NCBI GenBank assembly: GCA_021325525.1
Contig: JAJPHB010000112.1
Coordinates: 1-54,491, forward strand
DNA from: Alphaproteobacteria bacterium
Lineage (GTDB): Bacteria; Pseudomonadota; Alphaproteobacteria; ATCC43930; CGMCC-115725
DNA length: 54,491 nt
Direction of reading: 5' to 3'
In this document: positions 42,912-50,929 of the stretch, one piece after another
Numbering within the stretch: the first letter of the stretch is position 1
Layout of the letters: each line of letters starts with the position of its first letter
Program-made: the position numbers and the translations under genes
The notes under the pieces: model-generated
Told to the model about the DNA's origin: nothing
The model's input: only the letters and a program-made list of their open reading frames with translations
Databases searched by the model: none

Positions 42912-44492
42912 TCAATGCCCGCCGCGCGGCGCGGCGCCGGGCGCGGGGCGGCGCATCAGAAAAAGGCACGGCAGCAGCACCAGGAAGGCGATGCCGAGGA
43001 GGCGGAAGGCGTCGATGAAGGCCAGCATGTCGGCCTGGCGCTGCACCATCGAATAAATGACGGCCTCGGCCTGGTGCAGCGCATCGGCGGCGCTCGCCAC
43101 ATGCGCCGCCATCTGCTGCTGCAAGGCGCTCACCGTCCCGCGATACGCGGCGCTGTAGGGCGTGACGTGCGCGACGAGCACATTCTGATGGAATTGCTGG
43201 CTCCGCGTCAGGATCGTCGTCGCCACCGAGATGCCGATGCTGCCGCCGATGTTGCGCGTCATGTTGATGATCGCCGAGGCGGCGTTGGTCTTGGCGCGGT
43301 CGATGCCGATATAGGCCACCGTGTTGATCGGGATGAAGAGGAAGGCGGGGCCGATCGACTGGTAGATTCGCGCCCAGGCGACGGTCCAGTAATCGACCGA
43401 AAGGTCGAAGCCGGTCATGCGGAAGAGCGCCAGCGAGCAGACGACGAGGCCGCCGGCGATGAGGAGGCGCGGATCGGTCTTGGCGACGAGCATGCCGACG
43501 ACCGGCATGACGAGCATGATGAGAAAGCCGCCGGGCGAGATGACGAGCCCCGCATCCATCGCCGTGTAGCCCAGCATGACCTGGACGAAGAGCGGCAGCA
43601 GCACCGTGCTGCCGAGCAGCACGAATCCCAGCATGAACATGAGGATGTTCCCGACGCCGAAATTGCGGTGGCCGAGAAGGCGCAGATCGACGATCGGCTC
43701 CTTGTGGCGGAGCTCCCAGCCGATGAAGGCGCCGAGCGCCAGCAGGGCGACGAGGCTGAGGGCGAGGATGAAATTCGAGGCGAACCAATCGTCCTCCTGC
43801 CCCTTGTCGAGCACGACTTGCAGCGCCGTCATGCCGAGGACGAGGAGGGCGAAGCCCAAATAATCGACATTGAGGCCGCGGCGCAGGCTCTCGCGCCGGG
43901 CGGCGACGAGCTCGGGCGGGTCCTGCACCATGCGCGCCGTGAGGAGCAGCAGCACGATGCCGACCGGCATGTTGATGAGGAACACCCAGCGCCAGGTGAA
44001 ATTGTCGGTGATCCAGCCGCCGAAGGCGGGCCCGATCGCCGGCGCGAAGACGACGGCGATGCCGTAGACGGCGAAGGCGAGGCCGCGCTTTTGCGGGGGG
44101 AAGGCGTCGGAGAGGATCGCCTGCGCATTCGGCTGCAACCCGCCCCCGGTGATGCCCTGAAGCCCGCGGAAGACGATGAGGAAACCGAGGTTGGGCGCGA
44201 GGCCGCAGAGCAGCGAGCTCAGGGCGAAGCCGGCGATGCAGCCCATGAAATAGCGCTTGCGGCCGATCACCGAGGCGAGCCAGCCGCTCATCGGGAGCAC
44301 GATCGCATTGGTGACGAGATAGGAGGTCAGGACCCAGGTCGATTCGTCCTGGCTCGCCGAGAGGCTGCCGGCGATGTGTTGGAGCGCCACATTGGCGATC
44401 GAGATGTCGAGCACCTCCATGAAGGCGGCGAGCCCGACGGTGGGCGCCACGAGCCAGGGGTTGTGCCGCGGCGCCTCAGGCATGGACAGCAT
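42912..44492 (-). CDS. emrB: EmrB/QacA-type (DHA2) multidrug efflux MFS transporter
   Basis: 526 residues from the chosen start, about 14 membrane helices. N-terminal motif MEVLDISIANVALQHIAGSL, then STWVLTSYLVTNAIVLPMSG, RGLQGITGGGLQPNAQAIL and GIAVVFAPAIGPAFGGWI, all DHA2 signatures. The ATG at 44492 follows GGAGGGC closely; 44483 (MPEAPRHNP) has better spacing and 44537 is also possible. Works with the EmrA-type adaptor encoded just upstream to export hydrophobic drugs or acids across both membranes. Confidence 0.87.
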   Translation of the reverse strand: MLSMPEAPRHNPWLVAPTVGLAAFMEVLDISIANVALQHIAGSLSASQDESTWVLTSYLVTNAIVLPMSGWLASVIGRKRYFMGCIAGFALSSLLCGLAPNLGFLIVFRGLQGITGGGLQPNAQAILSDAFPPQKRGLAFAVYGIAVVFAPAIGPAFGGWITDNFTWRWVFLINMPVGIVLLLLTARMVQDPPELVAARRESLRRGLNVDYLGFALLVLGMTALQVVLDKGQEDDWFASNFILALSLVALLALGAFIGWELRHKEPIVDLRLLGHRNFGVGNILMFMLGFVLLGSTVLLPLFVQVMLGYTAMDAGLVISPGGFLIMLVMPVVGMLVAKTDPRLLIAGGLVVCSLALFRMTGFDLSVDYWTVAWARIYQSIGPAFLFIPINTVAYIGIDRAKTNAASAIINMTRNIGGSIGISVATTILTRSQQFHQNVLVAHVTPYSAAYRGTVSALQQQMAAHVASAADALHQAEAVIYSMVQRQADMLAFIDAFRLLGIAFLVLLPCLFLMRRPAPGAAPRGGH

Positions 44493-44567
44493 GCCCTCCG
44501 GGGAAAGGGGAGGATGAGGGGGAAGCACCGTTTCCATGGTGCTGGAAATATTGCGCACACGGTGCCG

Positions 44568-44622
44568 CCCCCTCACCCTCCCCGCTCCGCGGGTCCCCTC
44601 CCTTTCCCCGATCGGGAGAGGG
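44568..44622. repeat. Palindromic repeat between emrA and emrB
   Basis: CCCCTCACCCTCCCCGCTCC followed by CCGATCGGGAGAGGG: a diverged member of the dispersed nested-palindrome family, placed between cotranscribed genes as in the ehu operon. Confidence 0.6.
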
Positions 44623-44639
44623 CAGTGTTGGCACGTAGA

Positions 44640-45773
44640 TCATCGCACCTCGACCGAGGGCTCGACCGACATGCCGGGGCCGAGCGCGTATTGTGGATCG
44701 AGCGGACCGTCGAAGACGATCTTGACCGGCACGCGCTGCACGACCTTGACGAAATTGCCGGTGGCGTTCTCGGGCGGCAGCAGCGAGAAGGCGGCGCCGC
44801 TGCCGCGCTGAATGCTGTCGACATGGCCGTGGAAGGTGGTGCCGGGATAGGCGTCGATGGTGATGTCCACCTTCTGGCCGGGACGCATTCTGTCGAGCTG
44901 AGTCTCTTTGAAGTTGGCGGTGATCCAGAGCTTGTGCGGGACGAGGGCCATGAGGTTCTGCCCCGCCTGCACGTAGTCGCCGACGGCGACGGTGCGGTTG
45001 GTGACATGCCCCGCTTCGGGCGCCGTCACCGTCGCGTAGGAGCGGTTGAGCTGCGCCGCTTCGAGCTGCGCCTGCGCCGCCTCGCGATCGGCCCGGGCGG
45101 TCGCTACCTGGCTCGCCGCGAGCCCGGTCTGCGCCTCGGCGGCGGCCGCCTTCTTCTGCGCCGCGTTGAGCGTCGCCGCCGTGCTCTTGGCGTTGGCCGT
45201 CGCGGTATCGAGCTGCTGCTGGGACAGCGCCGGCGAGCGGCTCTTGGCGAGGCTCTGGAGGCGCCGCAGCTCGGTCGCGGCATTGGCGGCGTTCGCCTCT
45301 GCGACGCCGACCTCGGCCTTCGCCTCGTCGAGATTGGCCGCCGCCACCTTCTGCTGCGCCTCGGCCTGGGCGAGCTTGCCCGAGGCGGAAGCCGCCGCCG
45401 CCTTCGCCTGATCGAGCGCCGCCTGCAGATCGCGCGGGTCGAGCTCGACCAGCACTTGGCCCGCCTGCACATCGGCATTGTCCTCGGCGAGGACGCGGAG
45501 GACGCGCCCGGCGACGCGCGGCGCGACGCGTACGATATGCGCGTCGATGAAGGCGTCGTCGGTCGTCTCGTAGCGGCTGGCATCGAGCCACCACAGGACG
45601 CCGCCGATGACGAGCGCGATGGCGAGGAGGACGAGGAGCGCGAGGACAAGCGGCCGCCGGTACCAGGGGCGCCGGCGCGGCGCGCGGTCCTGCGGCGCGT
45701 CCTCGCGCGGCGGCCGCGCCTTCTCTTCGCGCAGCGCCGTCTGCGCGCCGCGATCGGCTTCGATCGTGCTCAT
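44640..45773 (-). CDS. emrA: EmrA/HlyD-family periplasmic adaptor of an efflux pump
   Basis: 377 residues. Basic cytoplasmic N-terminus, one membrane helix at about 41-64 (LALLVLLAIALVIGGVLWWL), then biotinyl-lipoyl halves RYETTDDAFIDAHIVRVAPR and YATVTAPEAGHVTNRTVAVG flanking a long Ala/Gln/Glu-rich alpha-hairpin (about 115-240), and a beta-barrel ending MSVEPSVEVR. The ATG overlaps the tetR stop by 4 bp (ATGA). Partner of the MFS pump downstream. Confidence 0.89.
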   Translation of the reverse strand: MSTIEADRGAQTALREEKARPPREDAPQDRAPRRRPWYRRPLVLALLVLLAIALVIGGVLWWLDASRYETTDDAFIDAHIVRVAPRVAGRVLRVLAEDNADVQAGQVLVELDPRDLQAALDQAKAAAASASGKLAQAEAQQKVAAANLDEAKAEVGVAEANAANAATELRRLQSLAKSRSPALSQQQLDTATANAKSTAATLNAAQKKAAAAEAQTGLAASQVATARADREAAQAQLEAAQLNRSYATVTAPEAGHVTNRTVAVGDYVQAGQNLMALVPHKLWITANFKETQLDRMRPGQKVDITIDAYPGTTFHGHVDSIQRGSGAAFSLLPPENATGNFVKVVQRVPVKIVFDGPLDPQYALGPGMSVEPSVEVR

Positions 45774-46414
45774 TCGCGCGGCTCCGGCGCCGAGAGGCCG
45801 TGCAGCAGCAAATCGAGATGCGTCGCGCAAAGCGCCCGCGCATCGAGCGGCCGGTCGGCATAGGGTTCGAGAGAGTGTCTCCAGAGCATGGTGAAGAGCA
45901 CCGGCGCGATGACGCAGAAGACGGCTCGTTCGATGTCGAGCGCGGGGCGGAACTCGCCGCGCTCGACGCCGCGGCGGAGGATGCCGGCGATGAGCGCCGT
46001 GCCGCGCCGCACAACCTCATCGAGGTAAAAGCGCGCAAGCTCGGGGAAGTTGCCGGCCTCGCCCAGGACGAGCTTCGGAATGGCGCCGATGCGCGAGGCG
46101 GCGATGAGGCCGGGCCAGTTCGCGAGGAGGCGCTCGAGCAGCACGGCCGCGCTCTCCTCCGAATGCGCGACCATCTCCTCGGCCTGCGCGATCGAGGCGA
46201 CGATCTCCTGGCGGACGACCGATTTGAACAGCTCCTCCTTGCTGGCGAAATAGAGGTAGAGCGTCCCCTTGGTGACGCCGGCCCTTGCCGCCACGTCGTC
46301 GAGCCGCGTCGCCGCGAAGCCGCGCTCGGCGAAGCAGGCGAGCGCCGCCGTCAGGATCTCGCCCGGCCGCTCGTCCTTGCGCCGCCGCCAGCGGGCCGTG
46401 GAAGTCGCCGCCAT
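45770..46414 (-). CDS. TetR-family repressor of the efflux operon
   Basis: 214 residues. HTH: GEILTAALACFAERGFAATR, LDDVAARAGVTKGTLYLYFA and SKEELFKSVVRQEI; the C-terminal domain is of TetR_C type with FYLDEVVRRGTALIAGILRR. The start has GGGAGGCGGG upstream. It is the first gene of tetR-emrA-emrB and the palindrome 29 bp upstream of its start is the likely operator, giving negative autoregulation relieved by a pump substrate. Confidence 0.88.
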   Translation of the reverse strand: MAATSTARWRRRKDERPGEILTAALACFAERGFAATRLDDVAARAGVTKGTLYLYFASKEELFKSVVRQEIVASIAQAEEMVAHSEESAAVLLERLLANWPGLIAASRIGAIPKLVLGEAGNFPELARFYLDEVVRRGTALIAGILRRGVERGEFRPALDIERAVFCVIAPVLFTMLWRHSLEPYADRPLDARALCATHLDLLLHGLSAPEPRE

Positions 46415-46442
46415 TTACCCGCCTCCCAATCTGCCCTGTTAT

Positions 46443-46466
46443 AACTAAACGACCGGTCAGTTAGTT
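46443..46466. promoter_or_regulatory. Putative TetR operator
   Basis: AACTAA (46443-46448), central GACCGGTC (46451-46458), TTAGTT (46461-46466): a 24-bp palindrome with only two mismatched pairs, AT-rich arms in GC-rich DNA. Leftward TTGGAA and TAGTTA/TATAAC frame it as promoter elements of the efflux operon. It also lies 104 bp before the small secreted-protein gene. Confidence 0.7.
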
Positions 46467-46569
46467 CCAAGTCCGTGATGACATCGCGGAAAGCCGAGAT
46501 GCGGAATAACCGACGGCGGCGGCCGGTCTTGCTGCGGCCGGGGCAATTCGCGCAGCGGAGATTTGAGCG

Positions 46570-46920
46570 ATGCAAAGGAAGCGCAACGATGTCAGGGACA
46601 GCCACCGCGGATATGGGCGCATTGTCGGCGCGGGGGCGGCGGCGCTCGTGATGCTGGGCGGGCCGGCCGTGGCGCAGCAGGCCGCGGATGCGACGGCGGG
46701 CGCCGCGCCGCACTGGCATGTCTACCAATCGCATATCGCCTGGGACCGGCCCGCCGCGGCACCTGCCGGGGAGACGGGCCGGCGCTGGCGCGTCTATCAA
46801 TCGCACATCGCCTGGCTCGACGCGTGCCACGGTACGACGAACTGGACGGTCTACCCCTCGCATGTCGCGCGCACGGGCGACTGCCCCGCGACCCTGCCGA
46901 GCTACGTCGAGCCGAAATAG
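46570..46920 (+). CDS. Small secreted protein with three W-x-V-Y-[QP]-S-H-[IV]-A repeats
   Basis: 116 residues; no family recognised. The N-terminus is basic, then IVGAGAAALVMLGGPAVAQQ forms a signal peptide with probable cleavage after AVA (about 35). The mature part is essentially three copies of a short motif: HWHVYQSHIAW from W49, RWRVYQSHIAW from W73, and NWTVYPSHVAR from W92. Two cysteines (C86, C105) flank the third copy and could form a disulfide. The histidines and tryptophans suggest metal or ligand binding (inference). GGAG lies upstream of the ATG. Divergent from the tetR-emrAB operon across a TetR-type operator. Confidence 0.75.
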   Translation: MQRKRNDVRDSHRGYGRIVGAGAAALVMLGGPAVAQQAADATAGAAPHWHVYQSHIAWDRPAAAPAGETGRRWRVYQSHIAWLDACHGTTNWTVYPSHVARTGDCPATLPSYVEPK

Positions 46921-46939
46921 GGAAACCGCCCCTCGCACC

Positions 46940-47011
46940 ACCCTCTCCGCGCCTTGCGGCGGGAGAGGGCCGCCCGCTTAGAACCCTCTCCCCGCCTGCA
47001 GCGGGGAGAGG
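46940..47011. repeat. Two tandem palindromic repeat modules
   Basis: CCCTCTCCGCGCC (46940-46952) with CGGCGGGAGAGGG (to 46969), then CCTCTCCCCGC (46985-46995) with GCGGGGAGAGG (47001-47011). Both are hairpins of the dispersed family and lie between convergent genes, where they may serve as terminators. Confidence 0.8.
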
Positions 47012-47033
47012 ACAGAGTGAAGGGAATTCCCGC

Positions 47034-48419
47034 CTACGCCCGCGGCAGCTCGCCCTCGGCGCGCAGCATGGCGAGGGCGGCGCGGAAGGCGGCCACCGTG
47101 GCGTCGAGCTCGGCCGTCCCGTGCGTTGCCGAGAGGAAGCCGCTGAGGCGGCCATTGACATCGACGCCGTTGACGAGGAGGGCGAGGCGGAATTTCTGCG
47201 CGAGCGGCTTCGATCCCGAGATGAGCTCGCGCCAATCGAGGCCGAGCGGGTCGAAGCCTTCGGGCGCGATCGCGCGGCCTTGCGGGTTGAGGAAGGTGTG
47301 GAAGCCGCTGAAGCTGCCATAGACGGCCCAGGGCACGCGCTCCTCCGCCAGCACCTCGTTGAGGCGGGCGCGGAGCTCGGCGGCGCGCGCATTCGCCTGC
47401 CGGCAGGCATCGGAGGCGCCGACGATTTCGAGCGCGGCGCGCCCAGCCGCGGCCGAGACGGGGTTGGCGTTGTAGGTGCCGGGATGGGCGATCTTCTCGC
47501 GCCCCTTCATCGCCGCCACGGCGAAATCGAGCTCGTCCAGGATGTCCTTGCGGCCGCAGACGGCGCCGCCCGGCAGCCCGCCCGCCAGAATCTTGGCGAG
47601 CGCCGTCAAATCGGGAGTGACGCCGAACTCGCCTTGCGCGCCGCCCGGCGACACACGGAATCCCGTCACCACCTCGTCGAAGACGAGGAGGATGCCGCGC
47701 TTCGCCGTCTCCTCGCGCAGCGCCTCGACGAAATCGCGCCGATGCGGCACCGCGCCGAAGCTGGAGCCCGTCGGCTCCAGGATCGCGGCCGCGATGTCGT
47801 CATGCTGCGCGAGCGCCGCCCGGAGCGCCGCGACGTCGCCGGGCGGCAGCAGCACCGCATTCGCCGCGATCTCGGCGAGGACGCCCGTCGTCGGCGTGCC
47901 GTCGAAATGCGAGGCGTGGCCCGCCGTCATATGGTCGTGCCAGCCGTGGAAATGCGTGAAGAAGCGGAGGATCTTGGGCTTGCCCGTGAAGGCGCGCGCG
48001 AGGCGCAGCGCCATCAGCGTCGCCTCGGTGCCGGACGAGGTGAAGCGGACGCGCTCGGCCGAGGGAACGAGGCGCGTCACCAGCTCGGCCCAGCGCACCT
48101 CGTTCGGGTGATTGGCGCCGAAATGCGTGCCCTGCGCCAGCGCCGCCTGCATCGCCGCCAGCACCCTCGGGTGGTTGTGGCCGAGCAGCAGCGCACCATG
48201 GCCGCCGTAGTAATCGACATATTCGTTGCCGTCGACATCCCATTTGCGCGGCCCCGCCGCGCGCTCGACATAGATGCCGTAGGGATCGGTGAACCGCCCG
48301 TCATGGCTGATGCCGCTCGGCAGCAGCGCCTGCGCCTCCTTCGCCAGCTCGGCCGAGCGCGGCGTCCGCTCGCGATAGGCGGCGATGATGGTCGAGTTGG
48401 AGAGGCGGTTGTCGGGCAT
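47034..48419 (-). CDS. Class III PLP aminotransferase, glutamate-1-semialdehyde aminomutase-like
   Basis: 461 residues. Fold-type I class III enzyme: KWDVDGNEYVDYYGGHGALL, FTSSGTEATLMALRLARAFT, FDEVVTGFRVSPGGAQGEFG (D248 pyridine contact) and PLP lysine K276 in LAKILAGGLPGGAVCG. Closest in style to HemL and related proteins named aspartate aminotransferase family. A role in haem synthesis is unlikely because this genome has hemA (ALA synthase). It could use another amino-donor pair; a link to the lost aminotransferase of the ectoine locus cannot be excluded but is not supported by position. Confidence 0.83.
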   Translation of the reverse strand: MPDNRLSNSTIIAAYRERTPRSAELAKEAQALLPSGISHDGRFTDPYGIYVERAAGPRKWDVDGNEYVDYYGGHGALLLGHNHPRVLAAMQAALAQGTHFGANHPNEVRWAELVTRLVPSAERVRFTSSGTEATLMALRLARAFTGKPKILRFFTHFHGWHDHMTAGHASHFDGTPTTGVLAEIAANAVLLPPGDVAALRAALAQHDDIAAAILEPTGSSFGAVPHRRDFVEALREETAKRGILLVFDEVVTGFRVSPGGAQGEFGVTPDLTALAKILAGGLPGGAVCGRKDILDELDFAVAAMKGREKIAHPGTYNANPVSAAAGRAALEIVGASDACRQANARAAELRARLNEVLAEERVPWAVYGSFSGFHTFLNPQGRAIAPEGFDPLGLDWRELISGSKPLAQKFRLALLVNGVDVNGRLSGFLSATHGTAELDATVAAFRAALAMLRAEGELPRA

Positions 48420-48607
48420 CGCGGTGCTCCCTCAGGGCGTCGAACGCGTATTGTTGCCAGTCCGAGACGCCGGGGGAAACCCATTCTTGCTCCCGGGGCC
48501 GCGCTCGGCGCCGCGATGACTCTTCTTTGATTCTCCCAAAATGGCATCGGCGCCCTCATCATCCGGGGACCGTTTCCCAGGCCGTCACTCCTTCGGGGCG
48601 AGAAACC

Positions 48608-49438
48608 ATGACAGATCTTGCGAGGCCGTGCGCGGGTCGCGGCCGGCTTGCCGCCGCGGCGCTGGCGCTCTCGGGCATGCTCCTCTTTAACCCCGCTCCG
48701 GCGGCGGCGGATTGCGGCGGCGGCCCGCTCAGCACCTCGGCCGGCAATCTCATCGGCAGCGCCCTTGGCGGCGCCGCCGGCGGCCTCATCGGCAACCAGT
48801 TCGGCCATGGCTCCGGCAAGGGCGTGATGACCGGGGTGGGCGTGGTCGGGGGCGCGCTTGCCGGCGGCTACGTCGGCCGCTCCGTCGAAGGCTGCCCGAA
48901 CGCGCCCCGCCGCGCCGCCGCGGCGCCGGCAAGCTACCATGCGCCGCGCCGCCACGCCGCCGCTCCCGCCAACACCGCGCATGAGGCGCGGACCTGTCGC
49001 TTCGTTCTGACGCAGGCGGCGATCGACGGACGCGAGCAGCAGATCGACGGCGTCGCCTGCCTCGAAGCCGACGGCAGCTGGAAGACAGCGTCGGGCGCCG
49101 CCGCCGAGCAGGCAGCGGAGGCCGATCTCGTCCTCCGCGCTCAGCAGCAGCTCCATCAGCAGGGCTTCTATGTCCGCGACAACATCGACGGGCGCTGGGG
49201 ACCGGCGACGAGCACGGCCGTCGGCAATTTCCAGCGCGCCAACGGTTTGGCCGCGACGGGGCAGCTCGATGCGCCGACGCGCAAAGCCTTGGGGCTCGAC
49301 CCCGAACCCCTCATGGCCGCCGCCCCCGCCGCCGGCGATGGCGCCGCGCCGGCCGCGGCGACGCCGGCGCCACCCGCGCCGGGGGCCGCCGCCAGCAACG
49401 CACCGGCTCGCCTCCAGCCCGTGACGCAGACGCAGTAG
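48608..49438 (+). CDS. Glycine-zipper and peptidoglycan-binding domain exported protein
   Basis: 276 residues. Signal peptide to about residue 35 (LALSGMLLFNPAPAAADC). A glycine-zipper two-TM region (about 45-90) has LIGSALGGAAGGLIGNQFGH and GVVGGALAGGYVGRSVEG, like the rickettsial 17-kDa antigen family. An Ala/Pro/His linker follows, then a peptidoglycan-binding domain (about 170-240) with AQQQLHQQGFYVRDNIDGRW and NFQRANGLAATGQLDAPTRK. The Ala/Pro-rich tail ends QPVTQTQ. Probably anchors the envelope to peptidoglycan. ATG chosen at 48608 because residues before it are not signal-like. Confidence 0.82.
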   Translation: MTDLARPCAGRGRLAAAALALSGMLLFNPAPAAADCGGGPLSTSAGNLIGSALGGAAGGLIGNQFGHGSGKGVMTGVGVVGGALAGGYVGRSVEGCPNAPRRAAAAPASYHAPRRHAAAPANTAHEARTCRFVLTQAAIDGREQQIDGVACLEADGSWKTASGAAAEQAAEADLVLRAQQQLHQQGFYVRDNIDGRWGPATSTAVGNFQRANGLAATGQLDAPTRKALGLDPEPLMAAAPAAGDGAAPAAATPAPPAPGAAASNAPARLQPVTQTQ

Positions 49439-49498
49439 CCGCGCGTCGGACGCGCCGGCCGCAGCAGCCGCACAGGGCGGCCGGCGTTACCCGCGTCT

Positions 49499-50377
49499 TT
49501 ATCGGCCGGCGCGCTCCTCGTCCTTCACCGGATTGCGCAGCACGCCGATCTTCTCGATCTCGACCTCGATCGTGTCGCCGTCTTGCATCCAGACCGGCGG
49601 CTTGCGGGCATGGCCGACGCCGGCCGGCGTCCCCATGACGAGCAGGTCGCCCGGCTCCAGGGTGAGGCACTCCGTCAAGAGCGCCACCGTCTCATCGACC
49701 GGGAACAGCATGTCGCTCGTATTCGCATGCTGCATGACCTTGCCGTTGAGGCGAGATTCGATGGTGAGGCCGGCGGCGCCCGGCGGCAGCTCGTCGGCGG
49801 TGACGAAGAGGGGCCCGAAGGGGCCGGAGCCGTCGAAATTCTTGCCGATCGTCCATTGCGAAGTCTTGCGCTGATAGTCGCGGATGCTGACGTCGTTGAA
49901 GCAGGAATAGCCGGCGATATAGGCAAGAGCGTCCGCCTTCGCGACATGGCGCGCGGTGCGCCCGACGATGGCGACGAGCTCGGCCTCGTAATCGACTTGC
50001 ATCGAGACGCGCGGCCGGATGACGGGCGCACCGGGCGCGACCAGCGAGGTGGCGCTCCGCAGGAAGAAGCTCGGATATGTCGGCCGCGCATGGCCGCCCT
50101 CGGCGGCATGGTCGATATAGTTGAGGCCAAGGCAGACGATCTTGCCCGGATGCTGGATGGGCGGCAGCAGGCGCAACTCTGAAAGGCGCCGCCGCGCCGC
50201 CGGTTTCGCCGCCCCGGCCGCCTGCGCCGCCGCCGCGAGAGCGGACGCGCCGCCGCGAAGGAGTGCGGCGAGATCGGCCGGCAGCCCGGGGGCCGCCTCG
50301 GCGAGATCGACGACCTCCTCGCCCGAGACGGCGCCGAGCCGCGCGGCTCCCCGATGATCGAAGGCGACAAGGCGCAT
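49499..50377 (-). CDS. Fumarylacetoacetate hydrolase (FAH) family protein
   Basis: 292 residues. An N-terminal lid domain (about 1-70), then the FAH fold: HPGKIVCLGLNYIDHAAEGG, FFLRSATSLVAPGAPVIRP, VDYEAELVAIVGR (metal-binding glutamates), WTIGKNFDGSGPFGP and LLVMGTPAGVGHARKPPVWM. The family hydrolyses or decarboxylates 2-oxo acids and acylpyruvates in aromatic and sugar-acid catabolism. GGGAGGGATATC precedes the ATG. No linked pathway genes, so substrate unknown. Confidence 0.87.
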   Translation of the reverse strand: MRLVAFDHRGAARLGAVSGEEVVDLAEAAPGLPADLAALLRGGASALAAAAQAAGAAKPAARRRLSELRLLPPIQHPGKIVCLGLNYIDHAAEGGHARPTYPSFFLRSATSLVAPGAPVIRPRVSMQVDYEAELVAIVGRTARHVAKADALAYIAGYSCFNDVSIRDYQRKTSQWTIGKNFDGSGPFGPLFVTADELPPGAAGLTIESRLNGKVMQHANTSDMLFPVDETVALLTECLTLEPGDLLVMGTPAGVGHARKPPVWMQDGDTIEVEIEKIGVLRNPVKDEERAGR

Positions 50378-50508
50378 GATATCCCTCCCCGAGAGGTGCT
50401 GGACGCGGCTTATTCGCCGCCATCTAGAAGCGCCCTTCCGCGGCGGTCAAGCGGCTCCGGCGCGAATTCCGCTTGCAAGCGCCCCGCCCGCCCCTCATAT
50501 TCCGGACC

Positions 50509-50650
50509 ATGAAAGCGCTCGTCCTCAAATCGATGTGTCGCAACTGGCGCGTGACGCGCCGGCGTGCGGCGGCATTCGGGACGAGCTTCGGCTAGAGCAG
50601 CTCACACTTCCGGAAGGCAAGCCGCCCGCAACCCCGCGAGGCGGCTTTTC
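50509..50650 (+). ncRNA. Candidate structured small RNA with intrinsic terminator
   Basis: TTGCAA (50473-50478), 17 bases, CATATT (50496-50501) predict a start at about 50508. The transcript would fold with GCTCGTCC (50517-50524) pairing GGACGAGC (50579-50586), enclosing GGCGCG-TGA-CGCGCC (50546-50560). It ends with AAGCCGCC (50619-50626) pairing GGCGGCTT (50640-50647), then a short T-run. An ATG at 50509 opens a 28-codon frame (MKALVLKSMCRNWRV...), so a leader peptide is an alternative. No known RNA family recognised. Confidence 0.45.
50619..50650 (+). terminator. Intrinsic terminator of the RNA candidate
   Basis: 8-bp stem AAGCCGCC/GGCGGCTT with a 13-base loop, followed by TT, C, G and TTTC. 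It is oriented rightward in a place where no annotated gene ends, which is the main reason to suspect a short transcript upstream. Confidence 0.6.
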
Positions 50651-50734
50651 GTTTCTCGATCCCTCGACAAGAGCCGCCCCGCAAAGATCCAGCGGCGGCG
50701 CGCCTCCACGCGATGGCGCCTGGGGAGGAAAACG

Positions 50735-50929
50735 ATGTGGATCGAATGGCTGGAACGGACGCTGGGCGGCGGCAACAGCGCCGCCTTCGCGACACGGCTT
50801 CCGGCCGTGCCGATGGCGGCGGCGCGGAGGACGGAGGGCGAGGAGGGCGAGGCGCTCGTCGCGAACGAGGCCGTCATCTTTCCCGCTCGGCCGCGAGAGG
50901 AGCTGCTCGGCGCTGTCCATCCGCCATAG
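50735..50929 (+). CDS. Possible 64-residue hypothetical protein
   Basis: ATG preceded by GGGGAGGAAAACG, a good ribosome-binding site, opening MWIEWLERTLGGGNSAAFAT and ending VFPARPREELLGAVHPP-like sequence. No homologous family recognised and composition is ordinary for a chance frame in GC-rich DNA. It lies downstream of the terminator at 50619-50650 and would need its own promoter. Confidence 0.25.
   Translation: MWIEWLERTLGGGNSAAFATRLPAVPMAAARRTEGEEGEALVANEAVIFPARPREELLGAVHPP

Noticed and set aside
42915-45863. A 982-codon rightward open frame antisense to emrB, emrA and tetR
   Set aside because: It is a by-product of high GC and lack of stops; its translation is dominated by D/R/E/G low-complexity sequence with no domain, whereas the leftward frames encode clear efflux proteins.
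47034-48419. hemL of the C5 haem pathway
   Set aside because: The genome carries ALA synthase (hemA) and the gene has no tetrapyrrole neighbours.
50566-50626. A tRNA-like or known riboswitch fold near GAGCAGCTC
   Set aside because: No cloverleaf, anticodon arm or T-loop could be assembled, and no conserved riboswitch core was recognised.
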